Positions 7,918-16,661 are shown, counted from the first letter of the stretch. The stretch is 64,000 nucleotides of DNA from Dyadobacter fermentans (GCF_019924045.1 NZ_JAHXBN010000036.1:1-64000); one strand, 5' to 3'. Numbers and translations: made by a program. Notes: generated by a model from the letters alone, not told the origin.

Positions 7918-8829
7918 ATGAAAAACAACCCACTGCTCTGCGACACCGAAAGCGGCATTTGTGAACTGCCGACGGCAACTGTTGAAAACATCGACGCCAC
8001 TGTCGAGCCGGGAATCAAGCCGGTTAAAATCATTTATTTCACGGACCCGATCTGCTCCACATGCTGGGGGATCGAGCCGCAACTACGGAAACTGAAACTG
8101 GAATACGGCCAGCTGGTAGAGGTCGAATACCGGATGGGTGGCCTGTTGCCCGACTGGTCCTACAACAGCGGTGGAATCAGCAAACCGTCGGATGTGGCGC
8201 CACACTGGGACGAAGTGAGCCATTACTATAAGATGCCCATCGTTGGCGGCGTGTGGCTCGAAGACCCTCTGCATTCGTCCTACCCGCCTTCCGTAGCTTT
8301 CAAAGCAGCGCAAATACAGGATGAAGACAAGGCTATCGCCTTTTTGCGGCGGATCAGGGAAATGGTGTTCCTGGAAAAGAAGAATATTACCCGGTGGGAG
8401 TATTTGTCCGAAGCGGCTGGCTATGCCGGACTGGACGTTGCACTGTTTGAGCGTGATTACCAAACCCACGCTGTGACGCTCTTCCAGGAGGACCTGCAAC
8501 TGGCGGCTCAATGGGCCGTCCGGGGTTTTCCTACGGTTCTGGTTTTCAACCGGGAAGGGCAGCACGAGAAAGTGTATGGATTTAAACCCTATGAGGTGTT
8601 CGAAACCGCGATTGCCAGGATGCATCCGGGTGCGCCAAAGGCCTGGTACAGCAAAAGCTGGCAGGATTTGTTCAGTAAATATCCGACCCTCACGGCCCAG
8701 GAATTTGCCGTGCTGGCAGGGCAGAGTTTTGACAGCGCGGAGAATCATCTCCGCACGCTCGCCCAGGATGGCCTTTTGCAAACCTACGCCACACCGAACG
8801 GTACCCTCTGGAAAACTCCGGTTTCCTGA
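7918..8829 (+). CDS. DsbA-family thioredoxin-fold protein with C-terminal winged-helix-like region
   Basis: From ATG 7918 the protein has 303 residues. It shows the FTDPICSTCWGIEP active site (Cys46-Ser-Thr-Cys49), an alpha-helical insert and the RGFPTVLVFN cis-proline strand, as in DsbA/FrnE and the ClpXP adaptor SpxH (YjbH). There is no signal peptide, so it is cytoplasmic. The last 60 residues (LTAQEFAVLAGQSF, then AENHLRTLAQDGLL and a short wing) read like a winged helix, which is unusual for a DsbA protein. It is divergent from the HxlR regulator, suggesting a thiol-stress or electrophile response. A TTG at 7888 in frame is part of the promoter and is unlikely to be the start. It converges on the DUF3078 gene with no gap. 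Confidence 0.88.
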   Translation: MKNNPLLCDTESGICELPTATVENIDATVEPGIKPVKIIYFTDPICSTCWGIEPQLRKLKLEYGQLVEVEYRMGGLLPDWSYNSGGISKPSDVAPHWDEVSHYYKMPIVGGVWLEDPLHSSYPPSVAFKAAQIQDEDKAIAFLRRIREMVFLEKKNITRWEYLSEAAGYAGLDVALFERDYQTHAVTLFQEDLQLAAQWAVRGFPTVLVFNREGQHEKVYGFKPYEVFETAIARMHPGAPKAWYSKSWQDLFSKYPTLTAQEFAVLAGQSFDSAENHLRTLAQDGLLQTYATPNGTLWKTPVS

Positions 8830-9756
8830 TCAGAGCGCGAAAAGGAAGCCGATGCTCAATGCCTGTGCAAACTGGATTTTGGTGCTCTGGTCTTTATCGT
8901 AGACCACGATAGCACCCAGGTTTACATTCACATATTTGTTGATTTTCGCTGTTAGCTGTGCGTCCAGGCGGTTGTCGATCTCCAATGGGTCCTGAAAGGT
9001 CGAAAACATTAGGTACCGGAATTTCAGGTTGACATCCTTGGCCACGTCTTTATCGAAGTTGGCCACGAGCTGAATGAGCGCGGCCTCCGTGCGCACACGC
9101 TTGCCTATGGGAACGCCGTAGTTCTTCTGGTCGGGCGTGTTGACGTATAGGTCGCGGTCGACGACGATCGTCTGCCGCAATGCACCCGGCGCAAGGTCTA
9201 CGAAGAAATAGGGGGCAGGGCGGTACTCGATACCGATTGCTTCGGTGAGGTAAGCAGGCGAAAACAGGCCGGAAACCTTTTTCTTGAAAGCGACCGTATC
9301 TGTGGCGGTGCTGTATTCGTAACCTGCCGCGAACTGCGACAGGAAGTTGATATTGGCGAAAAAGCTCCATTTCGGGGAGAGTTCGCGGTTGTATTTGGTG
9401 TCGAAGAAAATCCGGTCGACGTTCTTGCGGCTTTCCTGGCCTTTGTTGCGTACAATACCATATTGTGACTGGAAATCGTTGCGCCACGAGTTCTTTCCTT
9501 TCTTACTTTCATTCAAAGCATTGAAAAAAACACCGAGGGCCACGGAGTTGACGCCACCGCCTGTCCAGTTGGAGCTAAATGATCCCTGGTTGAGATTTGC
9601 CCCGAATTCGATCTTATGCCAGGCCGTGTCTTTGGCTGTTTTCAGCCGGCCTGCATTAATGGTATTGGCGAAGTCGGCTTTGTTTTGTGCAAATGCTGCT
9701 GATAATGAGAAAAGAAGGAGAAAAACTACAACCGGAATTACCGTCCTTGTGCGCAT
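8830..9756 (-). CDS. DUF3078 outer-membrane protein
   Basis: From ATG 9756 the protein has 308 residues, with a clean signal peptide (MRTRTVIPVVVFLLLF to AFA-Q). The mature part matches the DUF3078 pattern known from Bacteroidota: a WHKIEFGANLNQGSFSSNWTGGGVN opening, then long amphipathic strands (KWSFFANINFLSQF, YFFVDLAPGALRQ) that fit an outer-membrane barrel. The function of the family is unknown. A longer reading frame reaches 9912, but its extra 52 residues are basic and lack a signal peptide, so I take the later start. Confidence 0.88.
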   Translation of the reverse strand: MRTRTVIPVVVFLLLFSLSAAFAQNKADFANTINAGRLKTAKDTAWHKIEFGANLNQGSFSSNWTGGGVNSVALGVFFNALNESKKGKNSWRNDFQSQYGIVRNKGQESRKNVDRIFFDTKYNRELSPKWSFFANINFLSQFAAGYEYSTATDTVAFKKKVSGLFSPAYLTEAIGIEYRPAPYFFVDLAPGALRQTIVVDRDLYVNTPDQKNYGVPIGKRVRTEAALIQLVANFDKDVAKDVNLKFRYLMFSTFQDPLEIDNRLDAQLTAKINKYVNVNLGAIVVYDKDQSTKIQFAQALSIGFLFAL

Positions 9757-9877
9757 ACCCGAAAAAATACTATTTAATAATCGGGCGAATATATCGGGGT
9801 TTTGGCTTTTTAAGCAAGTTTTTGGACGGTAAAATTTGCTCAAAAAGGGCCTGCATTTGCGATTTGGACTTGTACTT

Positions 9878-10231
9878 TCACTTTTTTGTTGCGGTTTTCT
9901 TTTTCGAGGCATTGGCCTGCGGATTGTGGGCCAGACAAAGATTGATCCAATATTGGAAATCCTCCCGCGTGCGCATGCCCTCGTCGCTCACGTACACGTA
10001 ACCCTTCATGGGCCTGCTGGCAAAATCCATTTCGCGGCAGCCCGGACGTTCGATGGCCGACTTGAAGGCTTCTTCGCCCACACGGCACATCATCTCTTCG
10101 CCGATCACCCCCACGCACATTTTGTCGTTGACCATGTAACAAATGCCCCCGAACATTCGCTTCTCAATCACGTTTTCCTGCTCCGACAATGCCTCACGGA
10201 TGCGATCGCTCAATGTTTCGTTGAATGCCAT
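9878..10231 (-). CDS. TfoX/Sxy N-terminal-domain protein
   Basis: A 117-residue protein from ATG 10231 with the TfoX N-domain pattern: IREALSEQENVIEKRMFGGICYMV, then GVIGEEMMCRVG and MKGYVYVSDEG. It lacks the C-terminal TfoX domain that goes with competence control in gamma-proteobacteria. Stand-alone N-domains are common in Bacteroidota and have no proven role. The tail is lysine-rich (SKKKTATKK). An extended reading frame to 10303 is possible but adds residues unlike the family. Confidence 0.85.
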   Translation of the reverse strand: MAFNETLSDRIREALSEQENVIEKRMFGGICYMVNDKMCVGVIGEEMMCRVGEEAFKSAIERPGCREMDFASRPMKGYVYVSDEGMRTREDFQYWINLCLAHNPQANASKKKTATKK

Positions 10232-10372
10232 ATGATGAAAGATGAAATAGTCCGATTTAAGGTAGTGATATTTTTGAAAACCTAAAAGCTGTAAAGTTTG
10301 CACTTGCCTGAATATCGAATACCTATTTCTTTCCGTTTTGGGATAAACGAACTCACAAATCTCTATTAGCTC

Positions 10373-11059
10373 ATGAAAAAAATGATACGGTTTTCCATTT
10401 TTTCCGCGGCCTTGTTTTTATTTCTTTCCCACAATGCATTTCCCCAAATTAGTGTAGGTATTCGTGGCGGTGTCAACATATCCAGTTTCAAAGCGCCGCG
10501 TCCGGTTAAGTTTAATTCGAAAGCTGGGTTGAATGCAGCATTGCTAATCAATATTCCTTTCAGCCCAAAGTTTAGCCTGCAAATAGAACCAGGGTTTTCA
10601 CAACGGGGCTCAAATTTTGATATGGATGGGCAATGGAACTTGGATAGTGCCCGGCAGAGAACCCATATTTTTGGGAAAATCCTACTGGGCTACGTGGAGG
10701 TTCCCTTGGTGTTTCAATATAAACCACGGTTTGGTAAATTCGAAGGTATTGTTTCTCTGGGGCCCGAATTGCGATTCAGTCTGGGGCCACAGGAAATAAA
10801 ATCAACTTCCCGTACTTATAAGGATGGGGTATTAGTAGAAGATACTTATACTGAATATGATATGAGACAACCTAACGGTTACCGCACATTTGATTTTGGT
10901 TTGGTAGGCGGTGTCGGCGTCTCTTATCCATTGCAGTTTGGCCGGATATTTACAGAAGCGAGATATCATTATGGATTAAGAAGAATGACGTCCAATTCTG
11001 AATTGTATAATAAAGGCGTTTCGATACACATGGGAATTTTGATACCAATTAAAAAATAG
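10373..11059 (+). CDS. PorT-family outer-membrane beta-barrel protein (paralogue)
   Basis: A 228-residue protein with a signal peptide (FSIFSAALFLFLSHNAFPQ) and the same barrel pattern as the protein at 6624: VGIRGGVNISSF, FSLQIEPGFSQRGS, YVEVPLVFQYKPRF, and a last strand GVSIHMGILIPIKK. The two are clear paralogues. This copy has a visibly AT-richer third codon position than its neighbours, and its flanks are AT-rich too, which could mean separate arrival or relaxed constraint. It is alone on its strand and is not followed by a TPR gene. Confidence 0.87.
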   Translation: MKKMIRFSIFSAALFLFLSHNAFPQISVGIRGGVNISSFKAPRPVKFNSKAGLNAALLINIPFSPKFSLQIEPGFSQRGSNFDMDGQWNLDSARQRTHIFGKILLGYVEVPLVFQYKPRFGKFEGIVSLGPELRFSLGPQEIKSTSRTYKDGVLVEDTYTEYDMRQPNGYRTFDFGLVGGVGVSYPLQFGRIFTEARYHYGLRRMTSNSELYNKGVSIHMGILIPIKK

Positions 11060-11132
11060 CTCAGAGAAGTTTTTGGTATTCAATTCCTTTTGTAATTCTC
11101 GTAGATATGAAAATGAATTCCCAAATAACTGC

Positions 11133-12296
11133 TTAAAGCTTTCCGGCAGGTAGTTTGCCTTCCTTCATGAATATAACCTGCTGAGGTGTAAATGCATCCG
11201 CATAAAGTCCCGGATCGAGGTGGTAACAGCGGAATAGCTCTGCGATAAAATGCATTCGGTCAGGCAAATCTGCCCAGTCGATGGCGCCGCTTTGGGCCAG
11301 ACTGTCGGGCGTGGGATCTATCTTGGAAAGTAATGCCGTCAGGCCTGTACACGACAAATGCAGCAATGCGGCCGGGTAGGACTTGTTCAGATCCTTACCC
11401 AGCGACAGCCGGAGATCGGGCGGGATTGTCAATGTCATGAGATGTGCCGTGAGCTGCTCGCGAACGATACCCTGCAAGCGGCTCATCAACTGATCGATCG
11501 CCGCGTCCAGCCGCGATTTCCTGCCCGTGATTTTCAGGTAGGCAAGCCGCGCACGCGCCAGCCAGCTGTCGGACGGAAAAAAGGCGTCGGTTATTTTCTT
11601 TCGGACAATCTCCTTATCTGTGGCAAACGCCGCATTCAGCGATGCGGCAATTTCCGGTTGCAGGCGTGTCTGTTCGTGAAACCCGATTTCGAGATTGGCC
11701 AGTAGCTGCAATTCCGTCCGCAACTGCGCGTCCTGTTCGGAAAACGCCTCAAAATAATGCGTAAAAGCCTGTTTGAGATATTGCTGGCCGTCGGGCGGGT
11801 TACCTGTGCGCAGAGCTGCGCAAAACGCATCCAGCTGGGGTTGCGCAAATGCCTCATTACCGAAACCGGCAGCAAAGAACCGGGCAAATTCCCACCCGAT
11901 TTCTTCAAAAACCTTGCGGTTACCCCTGGCCACAGCTTCGCTGATGCCGTTGATAATGCCCGTGAGCCACGTATTGCGGATAATGCCTTGCAATTTTTCT
12001 TGCAGCCGATTATCGATCCCTAATTCGTCGGCCACACGCCAAAGCAGCCTCAACTCTTCTAATCGGGCGAGGTTCAGCCGGGCTTCCACGCTTCGGAACA
12101 GGTCTTCACGCCGGATACTCTGGCCGGCCTGCTTCGAAGCCCAGGTAGCAAACGTACACCAGTTGGCAACCGGGCCGGTCCGGTTGATAAATGCCGTCGA
12201 AAGTTCGCAATAGCATTGGGTAATGCGCAGGTTACGGATCGTCGGGTCGGAGATTGCCGCAATGGCCCGCACTTCGTCCGGGGAAGGTATATGCAT
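11133..12296 (-). CDS. Unrecognised helical protein divergent from an MFS carrier
   Basis: A 387-residue protein from ATG 12296 that I cannot assign to a family. The start MHIPSPDEVRAIAAISDP is followed by a striking conserved-looking block with paired cysteines and aromatics (QCYCELSTAF, then RTGPVANWCTFATWASKQAGQSI). Then comes a long, mostly helical body without membrane segments or a signal peptide, so it is probably cytoplasmic. The frame extends upstream to 12437, but that part looks like promoter DNA and would overlap the start of the MFS gene. It is divergent from the MFS gene with about 140 bp between the starts, so the two may be regulated together. Any enzymatic role would be a guess. 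Confidence 0.75.
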   Translation of the reverse strand: MHIPSPDEVRAIAAISDPTIRNLRITQCYCELSTAFINRTGPVANWCTFATWASKQAGQSIRREDLFRSVEARLNLARLEELRLLWRVADELGIDNRLQEKLQGIIRNTWLTGIINGISEAVARGNRKVFEEIGWEFARFFAAGFGNEAFAQPQLDAFCAALRTGNPPDGQQYLKQAFTHYFEAFSEQDAQLRTELQLLANLEIGFHEQTRLQPEIAASLNAAFATDKEIVRKKITDAFFPSDSWLARARLAYLKITGRKSRLDAAIDQLMSRLQGIVREQLTAHLMTLTIPPDLRLSLGKDLNKSYPAALLHLSCTGLTALLSKIDPTPDSLAQSGAIDWADLPDRMHFIAELFRCYHLDPGLYADAFTPQQVIFMKEGKLPAGKL

Positions 12297-12435
12297 ATCG
12301 GATTGTTTTCCTTGTGGGACTAAAAATAGCAAAACGAGAGAGGCGAAGTGAAATAACCTACTGAAAGGTGCGGACGTTTCCGACATTCGGATCATATTGC
12401 GGAGGTTTCGCTGAGCTAAATGATGAAATTCCGAC

Positions 12436-13635
12436 ATGACTAATCCGAACGGCCGTTTCCTGACAAATGTCTTCCCACTCGTCGCCGGCCAGGCCTTTTT
12501 TCAGACGGCGGGCATATTGGTCGCGGCATTGTCGGGGCTTGTCGGGTATAATCTGGCTGCCGACAAAGCGCTGGCAACGTTACCCGTCGCAGTAGTCAGC
12601 ATCGGCACCGCGTCAGCATTGATTCCCGCATCGATGCTGATGAAAAAATACGGCCGGAAAACGGGCTTTTTAATCGGGATCGGGCTGGGATTCCTGGCCG
12701 GGGCATTGACTTCGCTGGGTATCTATCTGGTTAATTTTTGGCTTTTCGTCGTGGGTAATATGTTTGTCGGGGCATATCAGGGCTTTTCACAGTATTACCG
12801 GTTCGCGGCGGCGGAATCCGTGCCGGAGGCCGACCGAAGTAAGGCCATTTCGTGGGTCGTTTCGGGAGGCGTGTTTGCCGCTGTGGCGGGACCGTCCATT
12901 GCGCGGCTTACCAAAGACATTGGCGAAATCCCGTTCCTGTATTCCTATTTGTCGATCATGGGGCTGTCGCTGCTGGCAGTCGCGGCCGTTTCGTGCATCC
13001 GGCACGACACGCATCAGGCTGCTGTCCAGGAAACTGCGCAGGGAGAGCGCACGCTTTCGGAGATTCTTAAACGCCCCGCATTCATTGCCGCTATCGCTTC
13101 TTCGGCGGTAGGGTCAGCCGTGATGGTGATGGTTATGACCGCCACGCCCATCACGATGAAGCTCTGCGGTTACAATGCCGACGATTCTTCGCTCGTCATA
13201 CAATGGCATGTGCTGGGTATGTTTGTGCCGTCCTTTTTTACGGGCGACCTTATTCAGCGTTTTGGCGCGGTTCGGGTCATTTCCTGCGGGATTCTGATAT
13301 TCCTTCTGCATTTATCCCTGGCGCTGTCGGGTACGGAACTCTTCCATTTCACCACCGGGCTCATCTTCCTGGGCGTCGGCTGGAACTTCATGTTCATCGG
13401 AGGCACCGCATTGCTTACAAAATCCTACGCGACGGGCGACAGGGCCAAAAGTCAGGCTTTTCACGACTTCATGGTATATGCCGTCGCTACATTGTCTTCC
13501 TTCACGGCGGGCGCAGCACTCGACCATTGGGGTTGGAATGTGGTGAACCTGATCGCCGCTCCCTTGCTCATCGCCGCTTTCACGATCCTGCAATGGTATG
13601 CCATAACGGAACGGAAGTCGCAAGTGGCGCAATAG
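12436..13635 (+). CDS. Major facilitator superfamily transporter
   Basis: A 399-residue protein with about 12 membrane segments. The MFS motif-A loop appears as SMLMKKYGRKTGFLIG near residues 66-80, and the second half begins after a cytoplasmic loop near 195-215. The substrate cannot be read from the sequence. It looks more like a small-molecule exporter of the YfcJ or YwfA kind than a sugar importer. It is divergent from the unrecognised protein at 11133 and converges on the exbD-like gene with a 39-bp gap. Confidence 0.88.
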   Translation: MTNPNGRFLTNVFPLVAGQAFFQTAGILVAALSGLVGYNLAADKALATLPVAVVSIGTASALIPASMLMKKYGRKTGFLIGIGLGFLAGALTSLGIYLVNFWLFVVGNMFVGAYQGFSQYYRFAAAESVPEADRSKAISWVVSGGVFAAVAGPSIARLTKDIGEIPFLYSYLSIMGLSLLAVAAVSCIRHDTHQAAVQETAQGERTLSEILKRPAFIAAIASSAVGSAVMVMVMTATPITMKLCGYNADDSSLVIQWHVLGMFVPSFFTGDLIQRFGAVRVISCGILIFLLHLSLALSGTELFHFTTGLIFLGVGWNFMFIGGTALLTKSYATGDRAKSQAFHDFMVYAVATLSSFTAGAALDHWGWNVVNLIAAPLLIAAFTILQWYAITERKSQVAQ

Positions 13636-13674
13636 GAGGGCGATCGGCCCCGGTTACGGAGGGATGTAAACGTA

Positions 13675-14241
13675 CTATTTCTTTTCTTCGATCCTGTCGC
13701 CGAGCAGCTCCTTTTCTGCATCCGTCAGGTAATCCACCAATGCGTAGCGCCGCGACTTCGTAATTGCCATTTCATCCATCACATCTACCATGTTTTTGTA
13801 GGTGGAAACTGCGGTAGGTTTGATCACAATTACGAGAGCATTGCGGTCGTCACTAGGCCTGCCTTCGAGCGTACTTATCCGCTTGTGTGCGGCGAAAATA
13901 ACGTTCCGTAGCCCGATTCCCGCGTCTGTGGTTTTGAGCGATGTCAAGGCCTTTTCATCGTTCGGAGCGATGCCATCCAGATAATAGACCTGGTCATGGC
14001 TACCCAGAAAAATAGTCAGGGCACCCGATCCCTTGATTGGCAGGCCGTCTTCGTTTCCTTTGGCTGGAAAGAATGCGGAGATCGAAGTAGGCTTGCTCAT
14101 GGTGGTTGCAAGCATGAAAAACGTGATCAGCAAAAAGCCGAGGTCTACCATGGGCGTCATGTCGATTCGTGTGGAGATTCTGGTTCTCATTCTGCCGGAG
14201 CCCGTGCCGTGGGCGTTGCCGGCTACTTCTATCGCTGCCAT
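13675..14241 (-). CDS. ExbD/TolR-family biopolymer transport protein
   Basis: A 188-residue protein with one N-terminal membrane segment (MVDLGFLLITFFMLATTM, about residues 31-48). It carries the key Asp of the family (Asp33 in PMVDLGF), which takes part in proton movement in ExbB-ExbD motors. The rest is periplasmic. The basic RTRISTRIDMTP before the segment is typical of the Bacteroidota ExbD group. No exbB or tonB is nearby, so it is an orphan that must pair with an ExbB encoded elsewhere. It has its own promoter at 14287-14318 and is probably monocistronic. It could energise TonB-dependent uptake such as SusC, but it is not linked to susC here. Confidence 0.9.
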   Translation of the reverse strand: MAAIEVAGNAHGTGSGRMRTRISTRIDMTPMVDLGFLLITFFMLATTMSKPTSISAFFPAKGNEDGLPIKGSGALTIFLGSHDQVYYLDGIAPNDEKALTSLKTTDAGIGLRNVIFAAHKRISTLEGRPSDDRNALVIVIKPTAVSTYKNMVDVMDEMAITKSRRYALVDYLTDAEKELLGDRIEEKK

Positions 14242-14286
14242 TGGTCAGGTTGGTTAATGGTTGAAAATAGTGTTAACCTTACTGAT

Positions 14287-14318
14287 CAAATATATAATTT
14301 AATTTTATATAAAAACAA
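14287..14318 (-). promoter_or_regulatory. Promoter of the exbD-like gene
   Basis: On the minus strand TTG (14318-14316) is followed after 21 bases by TATATTTG (14294-14287), an exact TAnnTTTG box. It lies 46 bases before the start codon at 14241 in a very AT-rich stretch. Confidence 0.65.
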
Positions 14319-14427
14319 GGATAGGTCTGCCTTTTTCGATAAAACCTCAAACCGCTACTTTGGGCTGACAAAGCATTTTGGGTTATCAAAGCGTCGCCAC
14401 GGTAAGGTATCCCGGCCAGGGCGATTT

Positions 14428-15141
14428 TTATCTCTCCTGCCGGGAAGCGTTTTCATATTCTTTCAGGCAAGTATCCAACGGCTTACCTTGGTTGTAAATG
14501 CAGTCGCAGAACCGTTGGCAGGCTTCGGGATCGCTGTTGCCCGGGCAGCCATTGGTACATTCCTCGGCGGAGTTGCCGGGACGAATGTCGTACAGGTAGG
14601 CATTGCCGATGATGACGGTCGCAATGGCAGCGATTACCAGTCCGAAAAATGCGAATGGGAACTTGTTGCTGCTTGCCTTGTAACGCGGTAGGCCGAGGTC
14701 GGCTGTTTTGAATGGCATAATGTACCGCAGCCTGTCGAAGTACCAGCAAAGCAAATAGGCGTTCGCCAGGAGGATCAGCGTAACAATGCGGGTGCCTTCA
14801 AAACGGGTGGCGTACACCAGCACGGAGATATTGAGCATGATAGGGAAAGCCATGAGTGCGCCCAAGACTGCCGTACGCGGAATGAGCAGCAGGGCGGCGG
14901 TGATCAATTGCCCAGCGCCGATAAATGTATAATAGTAGCCGGTCAGATGCAGCGCATCGAAGTAGTGACCAAGTGGATGGTTTGAGGGTAGCGCCGTAAA
15001 CCTTTCTCCCATCACCTTCACCATCCCCGAAGGAATAAACGCCATAGCCACACCAATGCGGCAAAAGATGGCAAAGTAGCGGAACCATTTGTTCCCTTTT
15101 GCTTCCACGTAAAATGCAGCTAGGCGGTTTAGAAATGACAT
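14428..15141 (-). CDS. DoxX-like membrane protein with cysteine-rich C-terminal tail
   Basis: A 237-residue protein with four or five membrane segments in the DoxX pattern. Markers are FIPSGMVKVMGERFT, GYYYTFIGAGQLITAALLLIP, LGALMAFPIMLNISVLVYAT and a further segment near 165-185. After the last segment comes a tail with seven cysteines (ECTNGCPG, then EACQRFCDCIY and LDTC). Its position suggests a periplasmic location and disulfide bonds or metal binding. I do not know this tail from other DoxX proteins. Some family members take part in thiol or redox functions; a role here is inference. The gene carries the dyad element also found before the DUF4153 gene at 60352. Confidence 0.8.
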   Translation of the reverse strand: MSFLNRLAAFYVEAKGNKWFRYFAIFCRIGVAMAFIPSGMVKVMGERFTALPSNHPLGHYFDALHLTGYYYTFIGAGQLITAALLLIPRTAVLGALMAFPIMLNISVLVYATRFEGTRIVTLILLANAYLLCWYFDRLRYIMPFKTADLGLPRYKASSNKFPFAFFGLVIAAIATVIIGNAYLYDIRPGNSAEECTNGCPGNSDPEACQRFCDCIYNQGKPLDTCLKEYENASRQER

Positions 15142-15171
15142 AGCAGTTGATTTTTCTTCAAATATTTAAAA

Positions 15172-15194
15172 AGTACTTTGAAATACAAAGTTAA
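15172..15194 (-). promoter_or_regulatory. Promoter/operator dyad of the DoxX-like gene
   Basis: On the minus strand the element contains TAACTTTG (15193-15186), a perfect -7 box, which is also the left arm of the dyad CTTTG-N5-CAAAG. It lies 31 bases before the start codon. The same 23-base element, with two mismatches in the spacer, precedes the DUF4153 gene at 61654-61676. A protein bound to the dyad would cover the -7 box and the start of transcription. Confidence 0.6.
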
Positions 15195-15344
15195 TTTGAA
15201 AATCTTTTTTTGATTTCAGAAAGATAACATGGCGCATGCGGTTTGTGGCGAATTTTCGACAGTAAAATAATATTATCAGTTACATCACCGACGGTTACAA
15301 TAATCTAGATTAGCGGGTCGCAGACATTTCTAATCAACCGTCAT

Positions 15345-16625
15345 ATGCAAAAGATATTTTTACAAACCGCGCTGGTAATCGCTTTCGGATCAGGGATTTT
15401 CAGCACTACGTACGCACAGGTGGGTATAGGCACGCAGACGCCCGACGCCAGCGCGCAACTCGACATTGTGTCCACCACGAAGGGACTCCTCGTACCCCGT
15501 ATGACCACCGCTCAACGGACAGCCGTAGCGAATCCCGCCGATGGTTTGCTGGTATACGATACGGATAGCAAGCACTTCTGGTTCTATGCGGGCGGAAGCG
15601 GCTGGGCCAAGCTGGATAATGAGCCATTTACATTGCCTTATTCAGCCACGCAAAGCAGCACCCCGGGCTTAATGACGATAACGAATCAGGCCAATGGCTA
15701 TGCCGCAAGTTTCAAGGTGGACCAGGCGGTGAGTACCAGTGCTGCCGTGAGAGGCGAGGTGAATTCCCAGTTTGCTAATTTTGGCGCGGCCGGTATTTAT
15801 GGCATTGCTTCTGGAAGCGTTGGGCAGGCGGGGGCGTTCCATGCCAGCAATCCGGCTGGTGACGGAAACGGAATTGTCTCAATTGTTGAAGGCACCGGCG
15901 ACGCCGTTATCGCTCAGGCGAAGCAAACAGGTCATGCCATTTATGCCGCTCATTCGAATGCGGGCAACGCCATTAATGCTACCATCTCGGGCGCAGCGTC
16001 GGGAAAGGTTGCTTTCTTCGGGAATACGGCCACTAACAATACGAATAATATTGTCGAGATCAACACGCAAGGCAAGGGAAACGCTTTCCTTGCCAACCAC
16101 AGAGGAACGGCCGGTAATATTGCAGTATTTCAAGCGGCGGGGGCCAACGTCGCCCGCATCGACAGGGCAGGAAAGGGGTATTTCAATGATGGTACCCAAA
16201 ATTCCGGCGCCGACCTCGCAGAAGCTTTTGAGGTGACCGATAACATTGCATCGTACGAGCCGGGCGACGTGCTGGCGATTGCCACCGAAAAGGACCGGAC
16301 CGTGGAAAAAAGCGCCGGTGCCTATTCTACGCTGGTACTGGGGGTGTATGCCACCAAGCCGGGCGTGCTGCTCACCGATCAGCCGGTAGACGTGGAAATG
16401 ATCGACAGGGTACCGATGGGAGTAGTAGGCGTAATCCCTACAAAGGTGTGTACCGACGGCGGGGCCATTCACCGGGGCGATTTGCTGGTAACGTCCTCGC
16501 GGCCCGGTGTGGCCATGAAAGCCGATCCCGGTCAGGTTAAACCGGGGCAGGTAATCGGTAAAGCATTGCAGAATTACTCGGGGGATGGAGTCGGGAAGAT
16601 CAACGTGTTTGTGAATGTTAAATAA
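15345..16625 (+). CDS. Secreted surface protein with tail-fibre-like repeats
   Basis: A 426-residue protein with a signal peptide (LQTALVIAFGSGIFSTTYA-Q) and the AQVGIGTQTPDASAQLDI opening common to Bacteroidota surface proteins. Then comes a TTKGLLVPRMTTAQR block, a beta-rich middle made of short imperfect repeats, and a C-terminal domain (GADLAEAFEV, YEPGDVLAI, PMGVVGVIPTKV, GDLLVTSSRPGVAMKA). That end resembles the beta-structured ends of phage and pyocin tail proteins. No coiled coil or S74 motif is visible, unlike the proteins at 39806 and 42494. It is probably exported to the surface. It is divergent from the DoxX-like gene and followed by a strong terminator. Confidence 0.78.
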   Translation: MQKIFLQTALVIAFGSGIFSTTYAQVGIGTQTPDASAQLDIVSTTKGLLVPRMTTAQRTAVANPADGLLVYDTDSKHFWFYAGGSGWAKLDNEPFTLPYSATQSSTPGLMTITNQANGYAASFKVDQAVSTSAAVRGEVNSQFANFGAAGIYGIASGSVGQAGAFHASNPAGDGNGIVSIVEGTGDAVIAQAKQTGHAIYAAHSNAGNAINATISGAASGKVAFFGNTATNNTNNIVEINTQGKGNAFLANHRGTAGNIAVFQAAGANVARIDRAGKGYFNDGTQNSGADLAEAFEVTDNIASYEPGDVLAIATEKDRTVEKSAGAYSTLVLGVYATKPGVLLTDQPVDVEMIDRVPMGVVGVIPTKVCTDGGAIHRGDLLVTSSRPGVAMKADPGQVKPGQVIGKALQNYSGDGVGKINVFVNVK

Positions 16626-16630
16626 ATTAA

Positions 16631-16659
16631 AACGCCGCCGGATTTGCCGGCGGCGTTTT
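16631..16659. terminator. Bidirectional terminator between surface-protein and permease genes
   Basis: A perfect 12-bp stem (AAACGCCGCCGG at 16631-16642 with 16648-16659) and a 5-base loop have A runs on one side and T runs on the other, so it works on both strands. It sits in the 36-bp gap between the convergent genes ending at 16625 and 16662. Confidence 0.88.
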
Positions 16660-16661
16660 AG

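Noticed and set aside
14358..14373. Another copy of the CTTTG-N5-CAAAG dyad
   Set aside because: The spacer is 6 bases, and it lies downstream of the DoxX-like gene without a TAnnTTTG box facing a gene, so it is probably chance.
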